Source: Aquimarina muelleri DSM 19832 (GTDB lineage: Bacteria; Bacteroidota; Bacteroidia; Flavobacteriales; Flavobacteriaceae). From it: a DNA stretch of 64,000 nt. Position 1 is the first letter of the stretch; each line of letters begins with the position of its first letter. The stretch is from contig NZ_AUML01000016.1 of the NCBI RefSeq assembly GCF_000430665.1, forward strand, positions 54,058 to 118,057, given 5' to 3'. Below, piece by piece: positions 8,785 to 17,425 of this stretch. Under the pieces are notes generated by a model. The model did not search any database. It had not been told where the DNA came from and was given only the letters and a program-made list of their open reading frames with translations. A program made the position numbers and the translations under genes.

Positions 8785-9369
8785 ATGAGTAGTACTACCG
8801 AAGAGCAAAAAATTTTGGAAGGTATCGTTGCAGGAGATGAAGTCATCATAACCGCGTTTTATAAAAAAAATCTGCCCTATATACGAAAGTATATACTACA
8901 AAACTCTGGTAATGAAGAGGATGTAGAGGATGTTTTTCAAGACGCAATGATTTTTATTTATCAAAGATTAAAAACAGATTCTCTGGAAATACATTCGTCA
9001 ATTCGTACTTATTTTTATGGGGTATGTAAAAATATTTGGAGAAACAAAGTAAGAAAAAATAAAAAACTAGTAATTACAGAATATTTACCTGAAGATATTG
9101 AAATTATAAACCCTACTGTTTTTAAAGATTTAGAATGTAAAGAACAGGAACATATATATCGTAAACATTTTTTAAAACTAAGTGATACCTGCCGAGAGGT
9201 ACTTTGCTTGGTTTTTCAAGGAATGAACATGAAGGAAATTGCAAAAGTCACAGGGTATTCTGATGCGTATACCCGAAAGAAAAAATTTGAATGTAAACGA
9301 CATTTAATAGAAATGATAGAAAAAGATCCCGCTTATCCAGAGTTACAAAGTAACCCTGAAAAAGAATAA
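8785..9369 (+). CDS. ECF-type sigma-70 family RNA polymerase sigma factor
   Basis: A 194-aa protein with sigma region 2 (ITAFYKKNLPYIRKYILQNSGNEEDVEDVFQDAMIFIY, residues 22-60, and RTYFYGVCKNIWRNKVRK) and sigma region 4 (FLKLSDTCREVLCLVFQGMNMKEIAKVTGYSDAYTRKKKFECKRHL). The region between them is short, as in ECF factors. The next gene starts 4 bp later and encodes a single-pass membrane protein that could act as its anti-sigma partner. Divergent to the CHAT-TPR gene, which may be its target. Confidence 0.9.
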   Translation: MSSTTEEQKILEGIVAGDEVIITAFYKKNLPYIRKYILQNSGNEEDVEDVFQDAMIFIYQRLKTDSLEIHSSIRTYFYGVCKNIWRNKVRKNKKLVITEYLPEDIEIINPTVFKDLECKEQEHIYRKHFLKLSDTCREVLCLVFQGMNMKEIAKVTGYSDAYTRKKKFECKRHLIEMIEKDPAYPELQSNPEKE

Positions 9370-9373
9370 TTGT

Positions 9374-10123
9374 ATGGAAAGAACCCCAGAAATATTTGAC
9401 AAAATAGAAGCATATCTCAGTAACTCCTTATCCCAAGAAGATGCCATTATTTTTGAACAAGAAATGGCTATTAATATAGAGTTACAAGAAGAGGTTGAAA
9501 AACACAGGATCATGCACACCACTCTTGCTGATCAGGATACTCTGGCTTTTAAAGAAAAACTAATACGAATTAGTAATAAAATAAAACAGGAAGATACTAC
9601 TAATACTAGACTAACCAATAGATTTACTGTATTTAAGGTTGCCGCCTCTATAGTTATATTATTAGGTGTCGGGTCTTTATTTTGGCATACTATGTATACC
9701 AAAAATCAAACTCAGGGTTTAGACTTATACAGCGAATATTATAAACCTTATCCCACCGAAGATATAATTCGTGGAGAAACTAATAAAAAAACAAAAGAAA
9801 TCGTTAAACATTACACCAGCGGCTCTTATGACTCTGTAGTTCATCTATTAGAAAAACACCCTCGCCTAAAAGAACATGAAGCTTTACAAATATATCTGGG
9901 AAATAGCTATTTAAATACAAATCAAGAAGAAAAAGCCGTTAAAGAGTTTAAAAATATTACCAATAAAGGTAAATACTATGAAATTGCACAATGGTACTTA
10001 TCTTTAACCTACTTAAAATTAGATAAGTCTGAAAAAGCTAAAACTCTGCTCAAAGAAATTATACAATATAACGGGGCTTATAAAGATAAAGCATATCGAT
10101 TGCTGATCGCAATGAAGAAGTAA
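9374..10123 (+). CDS. Single-pass membrane protein with C-terminal TPR; possible anti-sigma factor
   Basis: A 249-aa protein. Residues 1-75 are charged and presumably cytoplasmic (IEAYLSNSLSQEDAIIFEQEMAINIELQEEV), a composition seen in anti-sigma-like proteins that follow flavobacterial ECF genes. One transmembrane helix lies at about 88-105 (VFKVAASIVILLGVGSLFWH). The outer part has TPR-like helices (LQIYLGNSYLNTNQEEKAVKEFKNI, AQWYLSLTYLKLDKSEKAKTLLKEI). It starts 4 bp after the sigma gene. The anti-sigma role is inferred from order and topology; no zinc-binding ZAS motif is visible. Confidence 0.7.
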   Translation: MERTPEIFDKIEAYLSNSLSQEDAIIFEQEMAINIELQEEVEKHRIMHTTLADQDTLAFKEKLIRISNKIKQEDTTNTRLTNRFTVFKVAASIVILLGVGSLFWHTMYTKNQTQGLDLYSEYYKPYPTEDIIRGETNKKTKEIVKHYTSGSYDSVVHLLEKHPRLKEHEALQIYLGNSYLNTNQEEKAVKEFKNITNKGKYYEIAQWYLSLTYLKLDKSEKAKTLLKEIIQYNGAYKDKAYRLLIAMKK

Positions 10124-10131
10124 ACCCTGTT

Positions 10132-11313
10132 CTATTGTTTTCTTATAGCTTCTAAGTTTTCTTTTCCATTAAAAAATATAAACTTTTGATTGGTGTTATC
10201 AAAAATTACATGCTTATTAATCTGCCCTTTTATATGAAATTTCGTTTTCGAAATAGGAGCAATTTCGTATATATAAAGCCCTTCACTTCGTAAAAGTAAT
10301 TTGCTGTTCTGAAAAATAATTTCGTCAATCTGCCCATTCTTATATTCATAAAAACCTTCATAACCTTTAAGGATATTTAAAGAAATGTCTATACTATTGA
10401 ATAAATCTACTGAAACTGTTTTGTTAATTGTCTGTAATAATGTCTGATTCGATACCCTATTCCCATCATTAAAAATCAAACTTAATTCTTCAATTTGCTC
10501 ATCATTAGCAATTTCCTTAATTGTTTTTCCTACATCATGAAGTTCCTTTATTCTAACCATCCATTTTACAGTATTATCTCTATACGTATTCAATTTCTTT
10601 TTATTAGATAATAGTTCCCCATGAGCGGGGATTATAGCTGTATTTACATTTCCTAGTGACAATGCTTTATCAATAATTCTTAAATGACCTTTACTACCGC
10701 CACCATAGTAAAAATGCGGAAAAGAATTCGTCATATAGGTATCCCCCATAAATATAGCATTGTTCTTTTTAAAGTAAATCAATACATCATCAAAAGTGTG
10801 TGCTATATTATGGTAAAGTTCTATTTTCTCGTTTCCCATATCTAAGGCATAGCTATTCTTAAATGTTATATTATATTTTGCTTTTGAATATTTAACATTT
10901 TCATGAGAAATTAGTGTTGCTCCTAATTCTATAAAAAAAGAATTTGCTCCACTATGATCTCCGTGGCTATGTGTATTGATTATATATTTAATAGGTTTTT
11001 CAGAAAGGTTTTTTATCGCTTTCAGTAATTGTTGATGATTATTTATCCCTGTCATAGGGTCGATTAAAAGCACTTCTTTAGCACCTATAAAAACACCAAC
11101 ATTAGTATTATAATTAATTGATTTTAAAATATATAGATTATTCGTTATTTTTTGTTGAATAAAATCCGATAATATGGTTGCTCTGTTTTCTGTTTGTTTT
11201 ACCGTACTCGATTTCCCTTTTGTTTTTGCATCTGAACATGAAAAACTTAGCGCTATAAAAGTTATTAGTAAGAATTTTTTGGTGTACTTGATAGATCCTA
11301 TGTTTATCCACAT
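10132..11313 (-). CDS. MBL-fold metallohydrolase lipoprotein
   Basis: A 393-aa protein with a lipoprotein signal (FLLITFIALSFSC, cysteine at the lipobox). The metallo-beta-lactamase fold shows the zinc motif INTHSHGDHSGAN, a further ligand His in HNIAHTFDD, FMGDTYMTNSF and the late His in IIPAHGELL. The B1-type Cys ligand position reads Asp in GDTY, as in the general MBL hydrolase group rather than classical B1 enzymes. The C-terminal ~100 residues are an added domain of unknown role. It converges with the sigma operon (8 bp between stops). The substrate cannot be told. Confidence 0.8.
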   Translation of the reverse strand: MWINIGSIKYTKKFLLITFIALSFSCSDAKTKGKSSTVKQTENRATILSDFIQQKITNNLYILKSINYNTNVGVFIGAKEVLLIDPMTGINNHQQLLKAIKNLSEKPIKYIINTHSHGDHSGANSFFIELGATLISHENVKYSKAKYNITFKNSYALDMGNEKIELYHNIAHTFDDVLIYFKKNNAIFMGDTYMTNSFPHFYYGGGSKGHLRIIDKALSLGNVNTAIIPAHGELLSNKKKLNTYRDNTVKWMVRIKELHDVGKTIKEIANDEQIEELSLIFNDGNRVSNQTLLQTINKTVSVDLFNSIDISLNILKGYEGFYEYKNGQIDEIIFQNSKLLLRSEGLYIYEIAPISKTKFHIKGQINKHVIFDNTNQKFIFFNGKENLEAIRKQ

Positions 11314-11432
11314 TTTTCTATATATTAATTTTTGTTCTTTTTAAACTTAAATAAAATGATCAGATTTCTTCTAAAAAACAAACGAAGAGATATTGTACTA
11401 TAATAGGCTCAAAAGATAAACAGTATCCGTTT

Positions 11433-12017
11433 TTACAAAACAACTTTCCCTTTTAACCACCACTTAGTTCTATAATAAGTAGATTTAGAAATGCCAAATT
11501 CTTTACAGATATTATCCATATCTTTTTTGGGATTAGACTCTAAATATTTATCAATTTCAATTGTTCTTTGTAAAGCTCTATTTCCTGGTCCTTTAGGGCG
11601 TCCTTTATCTTGTAGATTTTCATTCTGCACCAATTTCTTTAAATTCTTCAGGTTTAAAACAATTTCTTCATGATTTAGAGATCTCATTCCGTATTCTGTT
11701 TTAATAACCCGAAGAGTCATTGTAGCAATAACACCTTTATTTTGCTCCTTTATATAATTATAAACAAAAATAGAAGCTTTGTATTTTTTATAATCTTGTA
11801 CTAAGACCTTATTTTTTATCAAATCAAGAATCGCCTTTTTCTCTTCAGCTATTATATCTAGTGCTTCAGGTGCATTAGCATTTAATTCTATATCTTCTTT
11901 GTTTTTTTGGGTACGCTCCCAATTCTTTCTTGCTAAATGCTCTGCAAGAGAAGCTATTTCACTTTCAGAAGCGAGACGTAATTCAAAATCATAATCTTGC
12001 TTAAAATCATCTTTCAT
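11433..12017 (-). CDS. Hypothetical protein with C-terminal helix-turn-helix
   Basis: A 194-aa protein I do not recognise as a named family. The N-terminal ~120 residues are charged and helical (LRLASESEIASLAEHLARKNWERTQKN). A basic linker KGRPKGPGNRALQR precedes a helix-turn-helix (MDNICKEFGISKSTYYRTKWWLKG) at the extreme C-terminus. It is probably a DNA-binding protein. It stands alone between the MBL gene (119 bp upstream of that gene's start) and a 320-bp gap; no partner is evident. Confidence 0.6.
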   Translation of the reverse strand: MKDDFKQDYDFELRLASESEIASLAEHLARKNWERTQKNKEDIELNANAPEALDIIAEEKKAILDLIKNKVLVQDYKKYKASIFVYNYIKEQNKGVIATMTLRVIKTEYGMRSLNHEEIVLNLKNLKKLVQNENLQDKGRPKGPGNRALQRTIEIDKYLESNPKKDMDNICKEFGISKSTYYRTKWWLKGKVVL

Positions 12018-12337
12018 ATTATAAAGTATTTATACGTTACAAAAGTCACTATTTATTTTGAATTATAGTCACCTAATTATCGAACTCATTTTGAATATAG
12101 AGCTTTTATTTAATTTTAATACATAAATAGGGTAACAAGCTCTAAATTTAATAAGATTATTATCTTAAAAATTAAACATAATCAAAAAAGATCAACAAGT
12201 TAACTTAGGATTATCTTTTTTTTGTTAAAAAACGTTTTGTTACGGTAACATAACCTTCTTTAGAGACATACACTTATAAATCCCCACAAATAAAAATTGA
12301 TTAATAAAAGAATTTAGTCTTCATTAAAGAAACAGTT
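12018..12337. other. Intergenic region with palindrome tgttacggtaaca
   Basis: No gene is visible. A 13-bp palindrome (tgttac-g-gtaaca, 12238-12250) lies 88 bp before the small HTH gene at 12338 and could be its operator. The rest is AT-rich without clear structure. Confidence 0.35.
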
Positions 12338-12610
12338 ATGCACATTATTAAAAACATCGAACTTATGGAGCGAATCGATCAACTGATTCGTATGAAAGCA
12401 ACAGGAAATCCTGAGGAATTAGCTAAAAGATTGGGGATTTCAAAAACAAAGCTTTACCGAACTATTAGAACCATGAAGGCTTTAAATGCCCCTTTAGAAT
12501 ATGACTATAGTATACAAAGTTATGTATATATTAAAACAGTAGGATTTAAGTTTGGCTTTTTTGTTAAAGAAAGAAAAACAAAAGATATACATAGTTTTTT
12601 ACCAGGATAA
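12338..12610 (+). CDS. Small HTH DNA-binding protein (paralogue of 37814-38056)
   Basis: A 90-aa protein. The HTH is IERIDQLIRMKATGNPEELAKRLGISKTKLYRTIRTMKALNAPLEYD, followed by a short beta-type segment (SYVYIKTVGFKFGFF). It closely resembles the protein at 37814-38056 along the first 70 residues, so this is a small family present at least twice in the genome. I know similar short HTH proteins from other Bacteroidota but not their function. It stands alone; no downstream small peptide ORF could be found in 12611-12770. Confidence 0.75.
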   Translation: MHIIKNIELMERIDQLIRMKATGNPEELAKRLGISKTKLYRTIRTMKALNAPLEYDYSIQSYVYIKTVGFKFGFFVKERKTKDIHSFLPG

Positions 12611-12773
12611 GTTTTAAACTATCTTATACCATTTACAATTTGAATTTACCGTAATAAAATGTTCTTTTTCGCCTCAGTATCAGAATAAAAATAAATCTTA
12701 ATTTTCTTTTCCAGTAAACTCAAACTACAAATGGTATTGGACCCCAAATTACTAAAAAATATTTTTTATCTAT

Positions 12774-12839
12774 CATAAAAAAATGTTAGTTGAAACTCTT
12801 CAAAAGCCAATATTGGCCTGCGAAAAATTTCAACTAACA
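12774..12839 (-). terminator. Long-hairpin terminator after the acyl-CoA dehydrogenase gene
   Basis: Arms tgttagttgaaa (12784-12795) and tttcaactaaca (12828-12839) pair perfectly over 12 bp, and the loop holds a second palindrome gccaatattggc (12806-12817). Read on the minus strand the stem is followed by a T-run, and it lies 35 bp beyond the dehydrogenase stop. Confidence 0.7.
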
Positions 12840-12873
12840 AAACTTTATAGATTATAGTATTTTTAGTAGAATC

Positions 12874-14052
12874 TTATTTAAAAGCAGACATCCCTGTAAT
12901 ATCCATACCTGTTATTAATAAATGGATATCATGAGTTCCTTCATAAGTAATCACACTTTCAAGGTTCATCATATGGCGCATAATACTATACTCACCTGTA
13001 ATTCCCATTCCTCCAAGAATCTGTCTGGCTTCTCTTGCTATTTTAATTGCCATCTCTACATTATTACGTTTTGCCATAGAAATTTGTGCACTAGTAGCTT
13101 TACCCTCATTCCTCAAAACCCCTAATCGCCAAGCTAATAATTGTGCCTTGGTTATTTCGGTAATCATTTCTGCAAGTTTCTTTTGTTGCAATTGTGTTGC
13201 TCCAATAGGTTTATCAAACTGTATACGCTCTTTTGCATACCGTAATGCTGTATCATAACAATCCATAGCAGCCCCGATAGCCCCCCATGCAATACCATAT
13301 CGCGCAGAATCCAAACATCCTAACGGTGCTCCAAGACCGCTTTTATTAGGTAATAAGTTTTCTTTAGGCACTTTTACATTATCAAATATCAACTCTCCTG
13401 TTGCAGATGCACGTAGCGACCACTTATTATGTGTTTCTGGGGTCGAAAACCCTTCCATACCTCGTTCTACTACTAATCCATAAATCCTTCCTTCTTCATT
13501 TTTTGCCCATACTACTGCAATATCTGCAAATGGAGCATTAGAAATCCAAAGTTTAGCTCCATTTAAAAGATAATGATCTCCCATATCTTTAAAATTAGTT
13601 GTCATCCCTGCTGGATTAGAACCATGATCTGGTTCTGTAAGACCAAAACACCCTATAAACTCTCCAGATGCTAATTTAGGTAAGTATTTCTTGCGTTGTT
13701 CTTCAGAACCATATTTCCAGATAGGATACATTACTAATGAAGATTGTACAGAAGATGTAGATCGCACACCAGAGTCTCCTCTTTCTATCTCTTGCATAAT
13801 CAAACCATAACTTATCTGGTCCAGTCCGGCTCCACCGTATTCCTCTGGTATATAAGGTCCAAAAGCTCCAATCTCTGCAAGCCCACTAATAATCTGCTTA
13901 GGAAACTCTGCTCGTTGTGCAAAATCCTCTATAATAGGAGACACTTCTCGTTTTACCCAACTGCGAGCTGCATCTCTAACCATTTTATGCTCCTCGCTTA
14001 ACAATTCGTCTAGCTGGTAATAATCTGGTGCCTGAAATAAGTCTGGTTTCAT
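12874..14052 (-). CDS. Acyl-CoA dehydrogenase, glutaryl-CoA dehydrogenase-like
   Basis: A 392-aa flavin-dependent acyl-CoA dehydrogenase. It has GCFGLTEPDHGSNP (FAD and substrate loop), LNGAKLWISNAPFADI, RIQFDKPIGATQLQQ, ARQILGGMGITGEY and the catalytic Glu in ITYEGTHDIH (about residue 371). The segment RGDSGVRSTSSVQSSLVM matches the Arg/Ser-containing substrate pocket of glutaryl-CoA dehydrogenases, which oxidatively decarboxylate glutaryl-CoA to crotonyl-CoA in Lys/Trp breakdown. The protein length fits. It is monocistronic, with its own terminator. The exact chain specificity is inferred. Confidence 0.85.
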   Translation of the reverse strand: MKPDLFQAPDYYQLDELLSEEHKMVRDAARSWVKREVSPIIEDFAQRAEFPKQIISGLAEIGAFGPYIPEEYGGAGLDQISYGLIMQEIERGDSGVRSTSSVQSSLVMYPIWKYGSEEQRKKYLPKLASGEFIGCFGLTEPDHGSNPAGMTTNFKDMGDHYLLNGAKLWISNAPFADIAVVWAKNEEGRIYGLVVERGMEGFSTPETHNKWSLRASATGELIFDNVKVPKENLLPNKSGLGAPLGCLDSARYGIAWGAIGAAMDCYDTALRYAKERIQFDKPIGATQLQQKKLAEMITEITKAQLLAWRLGVLRNEGKATSAQISMAKRNNVEMAIKIAREARQILGGMGITGEYSIMRHMMNLESVITYEGTHDIHLLITGMDITGMSAFK

Positions 14053-14619
14053 CTGTTTTTTATTTATTATTTCTTCAACAATAATATATAATTTACATAA
14101 CTATTATTTTACTCTATATAGATAGGTTGAAAAAATTATTATACATATTATCTATCTTTTCATTTTTTTTCAAAAGTACTGTATACTAGTCCTAAACAAA
14201 TGTAGGTAATGAAAAAAAAGCTACCAATTTTTTTACCATTTTTAAAAGGATCAGATCATTATTATAATAAATCTAATCCACTTAAATCAAAAAAACTCTA
14301 AATCAAAATTATCCTTTCTATTTTTCTTTTATAAAAAAGTCAATTTGATTTTTAACAAACTTCTTGAGTCTTATATTTTACTTTAAATAATATCTATCAT
14401 GTAAAAAAGAAAACCTAGTTACTATCCTTTATATCTGATTTATTATTTTGAAACTAAAAACTGTACTGAAATTTGGGTATAAATTCCGCAGTTTATATTT
14501 TTTTCTACACTAAAATTTCATTTTTTAAAAATATATTTTTATTTCAAAAAAATCATAACATTCTAAAAAAAAGACACTTACATATACTTCCGTCTTTCAT
14601 TTACTCAAATGGCATAGTT
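14053..14619. other. AT-rich intergenic region, no gene seen
   Basis: 567 bp with long A and T runs. It should hold the minus-strand promoter of the dehydrogenase and the plus-strand promoter of the 14679 gene, but I could not assign boxes with confidence. No coding frame, RNA or long repeat was seen. Confidence 0.5.
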
Positions 14620-14654
14620 ATTCCTTTAGATAGAACATAATCGTTTAAAGGAAT
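14620..14654 (+). promoter_or_regulatory. 9-bp inverted repeat in the leader of the PepSY-like gene
   Basis: attccttta (14620-14628) and taaaggaat (14646-14654) are perfect inverted repeats 17 nt apart, ending 24 bp before the ATG at 14679. It is either an operator or a leader hairpin. Confidence 0.4.
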
Positions 14655-14678
14655 TATTAAAACTTAAAATTTATAAAA

Positions 14679-14993
14679 ATGAAAAATTTATTTGTATTAC
14701 CAGTATTAGCTTTTGGATTATTAACAGGAACTCAAACTATGAATGCTCAAGAAGTAGCATATAATGACAATGCAGAAATAGTTATACCTATGCAAGACAA
14801 ATATATTGATCTTGCTATTGAAAACTTGCCACAACCAGTTTTAGACGCTGTAGCTAAAGATTATGCTGGAGCAACTATCGAAAGTGCTGGAGCTAAAGAA
14901 GATGCTTCTGAATTTAAATTAGTAATAAAACAAGGAGATAAAGAAATGGAAGTTTATTGTGATGCAGACGGAAACTGGGTTTCTAAAAAATAA
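14679..14993 (+). CDS. Small secreted PepSY-like protein
   Basis: A 104-aa protein with a signal peptide (MKNLFVLPVLAFGLLTGTQTMNAQ). The mature part has one PepSY-like unit: LPQPVLDAVAKDYAGATIESAGAKED followed by EFKLVIKQGDKEMEVYCDADGNWV. Such proteins are periplasmic and common in Bacteroidota; proposed roles include protease inhibition or binding of envelope ligands, none proven here. It is a single gene with a strong terminator at 15064. Confidence 0.75.
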   Translation: MKNLFVLPVLAFGLLTGTQTMNAQEVAYNDNAEIVIPMQDKYIDLAIENLPQPVLDAVAKDYAGATIESAGAKEDASEFKLVIKQGDKEMEVYCDADGNWVSKK

Positions 14994-15063
14994 ACTTTAT
15001 TAAAAAACAAGAGTTTTTCTTTATACAAAAAAGTTAAACTTTGTAGAGTGATTGAATTTAGAA

Positions 15064-15097
15064 AAGGAAGATTGTAATATATCTTCCTTTTTTTTTA
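15064..15097 (+). terminator. Terminator after the PepSY-like gene
   Basis: Stem aaggaagat (15064-15072) with atcttcctt (15081-15089), 8-nt loop, then a T-run to 15096. Confidence 0.85.
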
Positions 15098-15138
15098 TAA
15101 AATATTTATTTTTAGTGTTTTATATTAAAGCGATATCT

Positions 15139-15852
15139 CTACATCTTTAAATAAAAATCTTTGGTAAGATTGATATATGCCTCGGTATATTCGTGTCTGG
15201 AGCTCTCTATAATCAATTCATCTGATTCAAAATCTTGTTGCTCCTTACCTAGCAATAACAAACTCCTTTTTATTGCTGAAGATGGTGTTCCTTTTACTCG
15301 GGTAATTTTTTGCGGAAACAAACCTACTTGCCTGGCTATAGTAAGAATTTCTTCTTCTTCTTTATACGGAAGAATCAATGCAAATTGCCCTTGATCTGAT
15401 AATAATTTTGCTCCTCCTATTAATAGGTGTTCAAAAGGTAAAGCATCTTCAAATCTAGCTATATCTCTTTTTAAATTAGAAGACTTATACTCTTCTACAT
15501 AAAAAGGGGGATTACTAATTAACAAATCGTATGTCTCTTCTATTTCTTCTACAAACTCCTGAAAAGAAGCATGATAACAAAACAATCGATCTCCCCAAAA
15601 AGATTCTTCAAAATTTTCAACTGCTTGCTCATAAGCATCTGCATCTATTTCGAGAGCATCTATAATCTCTGCTTGACAACGTTGTGCTGCCATTAATGCA
15701 ATAACTCCTGTTCCTGTTCCTATATCCAGAACAGAAGTAACAGATTCTTTAATTGGTGCCCAGGCACCAAGTAATACGCCATCTGTACCTATTTTCATAG
15801 CACAACGGTCTTGTTGAACGGTAAATTCTTTAAATTGGAAAGGTTTAATCAT
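15139..15852 (-). CDS. trmN6: tRNA1(Val) (adenine(37)-N6)-methyltransferase
   Basis: A 237-aa SAM-dependent N6-adenine methyltransferase. It opens with MIKPFQFKEFTVQQDRCAMKIGTDGVLLGAWAP, which is typical of the YfiC/TrmN6 family. SAM motif I is VLDIGTGTGVIALMAAQR and the catalytic motif is LISNPPFYVEEYKSS. It modifies A37 of tRNA-Val. It lies 60 bp beyond the rimM start on the same strand as rimM and rpsP but upstream of neither; the three are arranged rpsP-rimM-trmN6 in transcription order, so they may share a transcript. Confidence 0.9.
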   Translation of the reverse strand: MIKPFQFKEFTVQQDRCAMKIGTDGVLLGAWAPIKESVTSVLDIGTGTGVIALMAAQRCQAEIIDALEIDADAYEQAVENFEESFWGDRLFCYHASFQEFVEEIEETYDLLISNPPFYVEEYKSSNLKRDIARFEDALPFEHLLIGGAKLLSDQGQFALILPYKEEEEILTIARQVGLFPQKITRVKGTPSSAIKRSLLLLGKEQQDFESDELIIESSRHEYTEAYINLTKDFYLKM

Positions 15853-15912
15853 AGCAACAACATGCCCGAAACACGCTTTTTAGACTTTTGTTAGAGTTTA
15901 CAATTAGCTAGA

Positions 15913-16437
15913 CTAAAGATATAAATCAATTAATCCTTCAGGAGTTTCCACATAAATCACTTTAGATTCTCTATCTATTTTACCTATAAACTCATCATTC
16001 ATAGGGATAAGAATTTCTATACCATCTCGATCTACCTCAAACAAAGCCTGAGCAGTTGAATCATTAACAGCTTTAACAATCCCTACTTTTCCAAAAGTAA
16101 CATCTTGTATTGTAAACCCAATAACTTCGTGATAGTAAAATTGATCTCCTTCCAGTTTAGGCAATAATGTAAGTGGAAGGTAAATATCTGTTTTCATGAG
16201 GTCATCTGCATCTTCTTCAGAATCTACGTCCTCAAATTTCACTCGTAGTAAATCACTTTTATGTAGTGCGCTTTTATCTATAAAAAAAGGAACCAGATTG
16301 TTGTTATAATCAACAAAAACTGATTCCATTTTTAAATAACTTTCGGGTTCATCAGTATCTAATTTAATCAACACCTCTCCCTTAAAACTAAATTTACTTA
16401 CGATTTTTCCTAGATAGAAGCATTCTTCTTTCTTCAT
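15913..16437 (-). CDS. rimM: Ribosome maturation factor RimM
   Basis: A 174-aa protein with the RimM N-terminal barrel (ECFYLGKIVSKFSFKGEVLIKLDTDEPESY) and the PRC-barrel-like C-terminal domain (FYYHEVIGFTIQDVTFGKVGIV, LFEVDRDGIEILIPMNDEFI). It binds S19 and aids 30S head maturation. It follows rpsP after 14 bp, the usual rpsP-rimM pairing, and trmN6 comes next. Confidence 0.93.
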   Translation of the reverse strand: MKKEECFYLGKIVSKFSFKGEVLIKLDTDEPESYLKMESVFVDYNNNLVPFFIDKSALHKSDLLRVKFEDVDSEEDADDLMKTDIYLPLTLLPKLEGDQFYYHEVIGFTIQDVTFGKVGIVKAVNDSTAQALFEVDRDGIEILIPMNDEFIGKIDRESKVIYVETPEGLIDLYL

Positions 16438-16451
16438 CGTTAATAATGCAA

Positions 16452-16970
16452 CTATTCTTCCTCGTTGCTAGCTTCTTCTGTTACTTCTTTTGCTGAAGCT
16501 TCAGCAGCGGCAGCAGCTTCTTGGGCTTTTGCTTCTGCTTCACGTTTAGCATTTACTTCTTTTTCAGCTTCTAAAGCTTTTGCTTTAGCATCTGCTTCTG
16601 CTTTTGCTAGTTCATCTTTCTTAGCATTAACTGATCCTTCTTTTTCAGACAACCAAGCTTTAAATTTCTCTTCTGCTTGTTCTTCTGTTAAAGCACCCTT
16701 TTTTACTCCACCAGCAAGGTGATTTTTTAATAAAGCTCCTTTATGAGATAAGATGTTTTTTGCTGTATCGGTAGGTTGTGCTCCATTTTGTAACCATTTA
16801 ACAGCTCCATCAACGTCTAAGTCAATTTGTGCTGGGTTTACAGTTGGGTTATAAATACCTAACTTTTCAAGAAATCTACCATCTCTTTTTGCTCTAGCAT
16901 CTGCTGCTACGATCCAGTAAAAAGGTTTTCCTTTTTTACCGTGTCTCTGTAATCTAATTTTAACAGGCAT
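16452..16970 (-). CDS. rpsP: 30S ribosomal protein S16
   Basis: A 172-aa protein. The first ~80 residues are S16 ([42 protein letters not shown]). The rest is an extension rich in Ala, Lys and Glu, predicted helical (residues 110-165), ending EEASNEEE; such tails are usual for S16 in Flavobacteriia. It leads the rpsP-rimM operon. The leader contains a short stem gggt/accc (16985-16997) next to the start. Confidence 0.95.
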   Translation of the reverse strand: MPVKIRLQRHGKKGKPFYWIVAADARAKRDGRFLEKLGIYNPTVNPAQIDLDVDGAVKWLQNGAQPTDTAKNILSHKGALLKNHLAGGVKKGALTEEQAEEKFKAWLSEKEGSVNAKKDELAKAEADAKAKALEAEKEVNAKREAEAKAQEAAAAAEASAKEVTEEASNEEE

Positions 16971-17015
16971 AAAAATTAATTTTTGGGTACGCGACCCTAT
17001 TCATAATTAAGGGCG

Positions 17016-17023
17016 CAAATATA
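17016..17023 (-). promoter_or_regulatory. Bacteroidota -7 box (TAnnTTTG) for rpsP
   Basis: On the minus strand TATATTTG fits the Bacteroidota -7 consensus and lies about 46 bp before the rpsP ATG. No exact TTTG -33 box was found at the usual 19-20 bp spacing. Confidence 0.5.
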
Positions 17024-17425
17024 GTTTTTTTAAAACGAAAAAAACCTATAAATCAAAAGTTTATTACTTACATAGTTTTTTATTTAACAAGTCTTTTTAT
17101 AGGTATAATCGAAAATCGTTTCGCTAAAAAAAGAAAAATCAATTATCAATGTAAAAAAACTATTTTTTTCATTACTCAATCTTAACATTTTGATCGCTAT
17201 CGATCCTAATATATGCATCTAACGTAAATAAGCACTGTTTGTTTTATGAATTAATCACTTAAACCCATTACTTTTCTTCGTCTTAATATTTATTTTTGTG
17301 TATTTCATCGATAAAATATGCTTTTTTTCGATGGAAAAATTGTTTTATCGATTCTTTAATATTACATTTGTAAGAATACATGTTGTTTAATTAAACAGTA
17401 AAAATCATAATAAAGCCCAAAGCCT
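17024..17425. other. Intergenic region between rpsP and the DUF6252 gene; nothing seen
   Basis: 400 bp of AT-rich DNA between divergent genes. No ORF with plausible start and family, no RNA gene and no repeat was found. Confidence 0.5.

Noticed and set aside
4939..10123. A defence island
   Set aside because: CHAT and TPR alone are not enough; no restriction, CRISPR, retron, gasdermin or NTPase partner is seen.
12611..12770. Small peptide ORF downstream of the HTH gene (bacteriocin-type)
   Set aside because: The only ATG reads eight residues before a stop and has no double-Gly leader.
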